DNA of 64,000 bases, taken from contig CAKOQQ010000003.1 in assembly GCA_934101425.1 (NCBI GenBank), positions 85,040 through 149,039 on the forward strand. Direction: 5' to 3'. Position numbers and translations under genes: made by a program. Origin of the DNA: an uncultured Bacilli bacterium (GTDB taxonomy: Bacteria > Bacillota_I > Bacilli_A > RF39 > UBA660). Below are positions 62,054 to 64,000 of the stretch, in pieces. The number at the start of each line of letters is the position of its first letter. Within the stretch, counting starts at the first letter, position 1. The notes below the pieces were generated by a model. It saw nothing but the letters and a program-made list of their open reading frames with translations. It did not search any database and was not told the DNA's origin.

Positions 62054-63474
62054 TAGTATTGAATACCCCAAACAACTAAATGTTTAGCTTTAGAACCACA
62101 TACTACACATTTACCATCAATAAGTTTGTGATCTTCTAATATACATCTTGATTTAGTACCCCTAATTTCTTTTAACTTAAGTTCACATTCAGTACTACCA
62201 CACCAATCAGCTTTAACAAATCCTGGTTCTTTAGCCATAATGTCTTCAATATCCTTAATACTATGAGCTTCAAATGTTTTTGCTTCCATTCTCTTTTTAG
62301 CTTTCTCATACATACTACTTTGAATATCAACAAATAGTTTTTCTACATATTCTAATACATCATTTATTGAAACTTGTACTTTTTCTCTTGTATCTCTTCT
62401 AACAACAGTAACCATATTTTCTTCTAGGTCTTTTTTACCAATTTCAATTCTAACTGGTATGCCATTTACTTCAGCTTCTGCAAATTTAAACCCTGCACTT
62501 TTGTTACTATTATCTATATAAGCTCTAACATTATTATCAACTAGTTTACTATAAACTTCATTAACAGTATTAACTACATTTTCATCATCAGAAATACCAA
62601 TTATAACAACTTGTTCAGGAGCAATTTTAGGTGGTAATACAAGTCCATTATCATCTCCATGAACCATTATAAGAGCTCCTATCATTCTATTAGATACACC
62701 CCAAGATGTTTGATAAGCATATTCTGTTTCATTATTCTTATTTAAGAATTTAATATCATAAGCTTTAGAAAACTTTTGTCCAAAATAATGACTAGTACCA
62801 GATTGCAAACATATACCATTATACATCAAAGCTTCTATTGTATAAGTATATTCTGCACCAGCAAACTTTTCTTTTTCTGTCTTTCTTCCAGCTAATACGG
62901 GAATAGCTAAATAATCTTCAAAAAATGTTTTATATACATTTAACATATCTAAAGTTTCTTTTTCTGCTTCTTCTTTAGTAGCATGAACAGTATGACCTTC
63001 TTGCCAAAAGAATTCACGACTTCTTAAGAATGGTCTTGTTTCTTTTTCCCATCTAACTACACTACACCATTGATTATATTTTAATGGTAGATCACGATAT
63101 GATTTAACTACTTTGCTATAATAATCACTAAATAAAGTTTCACTAGTTGGTCTTATACACAATCTTTCTTCAAGCGTTTTTTGTCCACCTTGTGTAACCC
63201 ATGCAGCTTCTGGTGAAAAACCTTCTATAAGTTCAGCTTCTTTTTTTAATAAACTTTCAGGGATAAAAAGTGGCATAGCTACATTCCTATGACCTGTTTC
63301 CTTAAACATTTTATCCAGATTCTTTTGAATATTTTCCCATATTGCAAAACCATTAGGTTCAAAAACAACACATCCTTTTACACTTGAATATGTTGCTAAT
63401 TTAGCTGCTTTAACTACGTTAGTATACCATTCTGCAAAATCAACATCTCTACTTACAATTGCTTTGTTTTTCAT
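62053..63474 (-). CDS. proS: Prolyl-tRNA synthetase, archaeal/eukaryotic (short) type
   Basis: The 473-residue class II synthetase charges tRNA-Pro. It lacks the INS editing domain of typical bacterial ProRS and has the layout of the archaeal-type enzyme: motif 2 in WCSVVRWEKETRPFLRSREFFWQEGHT, motif 3 GVSNRMIGALIMVHGDDNGLVLPP, an anticodon-binding domain, and a C-terminal zinc-type domain with CGSTECELKLKEIRGTKSRC and CVVCGSK that ends in Gln-Tyr. Length matches this type (about 475-480). Start has an AAAGGATG site. It is led by a proline T-box. Confidence 0.97.
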   Translation of the reverse strand: MKNKAIVSRDVDFAEWYTNVVKAAKLATYSSVKGCVVFEPNGFAIWENIQKNLDKMFKETGHRNVAMPLFIPESLLKKEAELIEGFSPEAAWVTQGGQKTLEERLCIRPTSETLFSDYYSKVVKSYRDLPLKYNQWCSVVRWEKETRPFLRSREFFWQEGHTVHATKEEAEKETLDMLNVYKTFFEDYLAIPVLAGRKTEKEKFAGAEYTYTIEALMYNGICLQSGTSHYFGQKFSKAYDIKFLNKNNETEYAYQTSWGVSNRMIGALIMVHGDDNGLVLPPKIAPEQVVIIGISDDENVVNTVNEVYSKLVDNNVRAYIDNSNKSAGFKFAEAEVNGIPVRIEIGKKDLEENMVTVVRRDTREKVQVSINDVLEYVEKLFVDIQSSMYEKAKKRMEAKTFEAHSIKDIEDIMAKEPGFVKADWCGSTECELKLKEIRGTKSRCILEDHKLIDGKCVVCGSKAKHLVVWGIQY

Positions 63475-63489
63475 AAATACATCCTTTCT

Positions 63490-63686
63490 TTAACAAAAAA
63501 AGATAGTACCAAGGAGTGCATATGCACGGTACCATCCTATTTTTTTACTTAATTTTGATAACGGCTTAACCGGAAATACTTTTTATATTTCACTCAAAGG
63601 GTAGGAGCAAATACTATTAATACTGAATTTCACCAACATCAGCTCTCTAAAAATAAATATGTATTTCATTCCCTTATCACAGATTT
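63490..63686 (-). promoter_or_regulatory. T-box leader, proline specifier (CCU)
   Basis: On the minus strand Stem I is seen (AGAGAGCTGATGTTGGTGAAATTCAG pattern), with specifier segment TTGCT-CCT-ACCCTTTGAGTG and CCU (Pro) at 63603-63605. The T-box AGGATGGTACCGTGC lies at 63524-63538, within a long terminator stem pairing AAAAAAATAG...GGTACC with GGTAC...CTATCTTTTTTT. The specifier agrees with proS. Confidence 0.93.
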
Positions 63687-63692
63687 GTATTG

Positions 63693-63721
63693 ATTTTATC
63701 TCTTTTTTTAATATTTGTCAA
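63693..63721 (-). promoter_or_regulatory. Promoter of the proline T-box operon
   Basis: TTGACA (63716-63721) and TAAAAT (63693-63698) are 17 bases apart on the minus strand. Confidence 0.82.
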
Positions 63722-63733
63722 TAGTAATAAAAA

Positions 63734-63749
63734 AAATCCTAAAGGATTT
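63734..63749 (-). terminator. Terminator of the tRNA cluster
   Basis: AAATCCT/AGGATTT with a 2-base loop is followed by a T-run on the minus strand, just after tRNA-Lys. Confidence 0.8.
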
Positions 63750-63760
63750 AATTTATAAAA

Positions 63761-63836
63761 TGGTGTCCCGTGCGAGATTCGAACTCACGACCCTTTGATT
63801 AAAAGTCAAATGCTCTACCGACTGAGCTAACGGGAC
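63761..63836 (-). tRNA. tRNA-Lys (anticodon TTT)
   Basis: The 76-base RNA starts GTCCCGTTAGCTCAG and ends ACACCA with CCA encoded; the anticodon loop CTTTTAA gives TTT. It is 5 bases from the tRNA-Gln gene. Confidence 0.96.
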
Positions 63837-63841
63837 ATAAT

Positions 63842-63917
63842 TGGCTGCCTCGGCTAGATTCGAACTAGCGAAGTGCCACAGTCAAAGTGTGGTGCCTTAC
63901 CGCTTGGCTACGAGGCA
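63842..63917 (-). tRNA. tRNA-Gln (anticodon TTG)
   Basis: The 76-base RNA starts TGCCTCGTAGCCAAGC and ends with an encoded CCA; the anticodon loop CTTTGAC gives TTG. The weak U1-A72 end pair is usual for tRNA-Gln. Confidence 0.93.
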
Positions 63918-63923
63918 ATTAAG

Positions 63924-64000
63924 TGGTGGAGGGAGATGGATTTGAACCATCGAACCCGAAGGAACAGATTTACAGTCTGCCGCGTTTGACCACTTCGCTA
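63924..64000 (-). tRNA. tRNA-Tyr (anticodon GTA), 5' end beyond the window
   Basis: The visible 77 bases end with an encoded CCA. The anticodon loop CTGTAAA gives GTA and a long variable arm follows (TTCCTTCGG), as expected for the class II tRNA-Tyr. The acceptor 5' end is cut by the window edge. Confidence 0.92.

Noticed and set aside
1..64000. TGA read as tryptophan (Mycoplasma code)
   Set aside because: Several genes end at TGA with overlapping starts (deoC/tyrS, CPBP/phosphoesterase, dacB/spmA) and TGG is used for Trp.

Overview
The window reads as chromosomal DNA of an AT-rich (roughly 25-28% G+C), endospore-forming low-GC Gram-positive bacterium, probably an uncultured gut-type member of the Bacilli/Mollicutes-like branch. 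The evidence is EzrA, three T-box leaders, a GerA/GerC/GerB germinant receptor operon, SpmA/SpmB with a DacB-type carboxypeptidase, and a small acid-soluble spore protein. TGA is used as a stop (for example at the deoC end, overlapping tyrS), so the standard bacterial code applies. Almost all genes lie on the minus strand; plus-strand exceptions are clpP, rpsD, the CPBP-to-gerB block, a ferredoxin and one prepilin-like gene.

Layout. 1-7.2 kb: lipid genes (lipid kinase, plsC), a permuted NlpC/P60-like hydrolase, phosphoketolase, an MBL-fold hydrolase, a zinc-ribbon/SHOCT protein and a 23S rRNA methyltransferase. 7.2-10.7 kb: a very large prepilin-like protein built of Listeria-Bacteroides repeats. 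10.7-18.3 kb: a serine T-box in front of murL-like, murD-like and serS genes, then a CDF transporter and polA. 18.3-26.8 kb: a nuclease-like remnant and two giant cysteine-rich exported paralogues flanking gapA. 26.8-34.4 kb: nucleoside kinase, clpP, an SASP gene, thiI, an anion permease, ezrA and rpsD with a structured leader. 34.4-36.0 kb: a second prepilin-like gene behind a leader ORF/attenuator, and a strong-promoter non-coding RNA candidate. 36-43.5 kb: an HExxH peptidase, a tyrosine T-box with deoC-tyrS, and rbfA, infB, ylxR, nusA, rimP. 43.6-49.8 kb: CPBP protease, phosphoesterase, ger operon, ferredoxin. 49.8-54.3 kb: a sortase-type wall protein and a third prepilin-like gene. 54.3-59.8 kb: rluB, lipoproteins and the dacB-spmA-spmB sporulation cluster. 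59.8-64 kb: tRNA-Ala, an unknown 601-residue protein, proS under a proline T-box, and tRNA-Lys, tRNA-Gln and tRNA-Tyr.

The most unusual signal is at the 3' end of the third prepilin-like gene (about 54160-54265). In an otherwise AT-rich gene this stretch is near 50% G+C and is packed with NNC codons that could all derive from AAC by changing only the adenines. This is the signature of a variable region of a diversity-generating retroelement. No reverse transcriptase or template repeat is in the window. Other notable items are the MurL/MurD-type pair (an alternative route to D-glutamate in peptidoglycan) under a serine T-box, a roughly 330-nt RNA candidate with a 9-nt loop-loop complementarity, and a leader ORF overlapping a terminator hairpin before the second prepilin-like gene.

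All assignments come from reading the sequence and from family knowledge. No database search was run.
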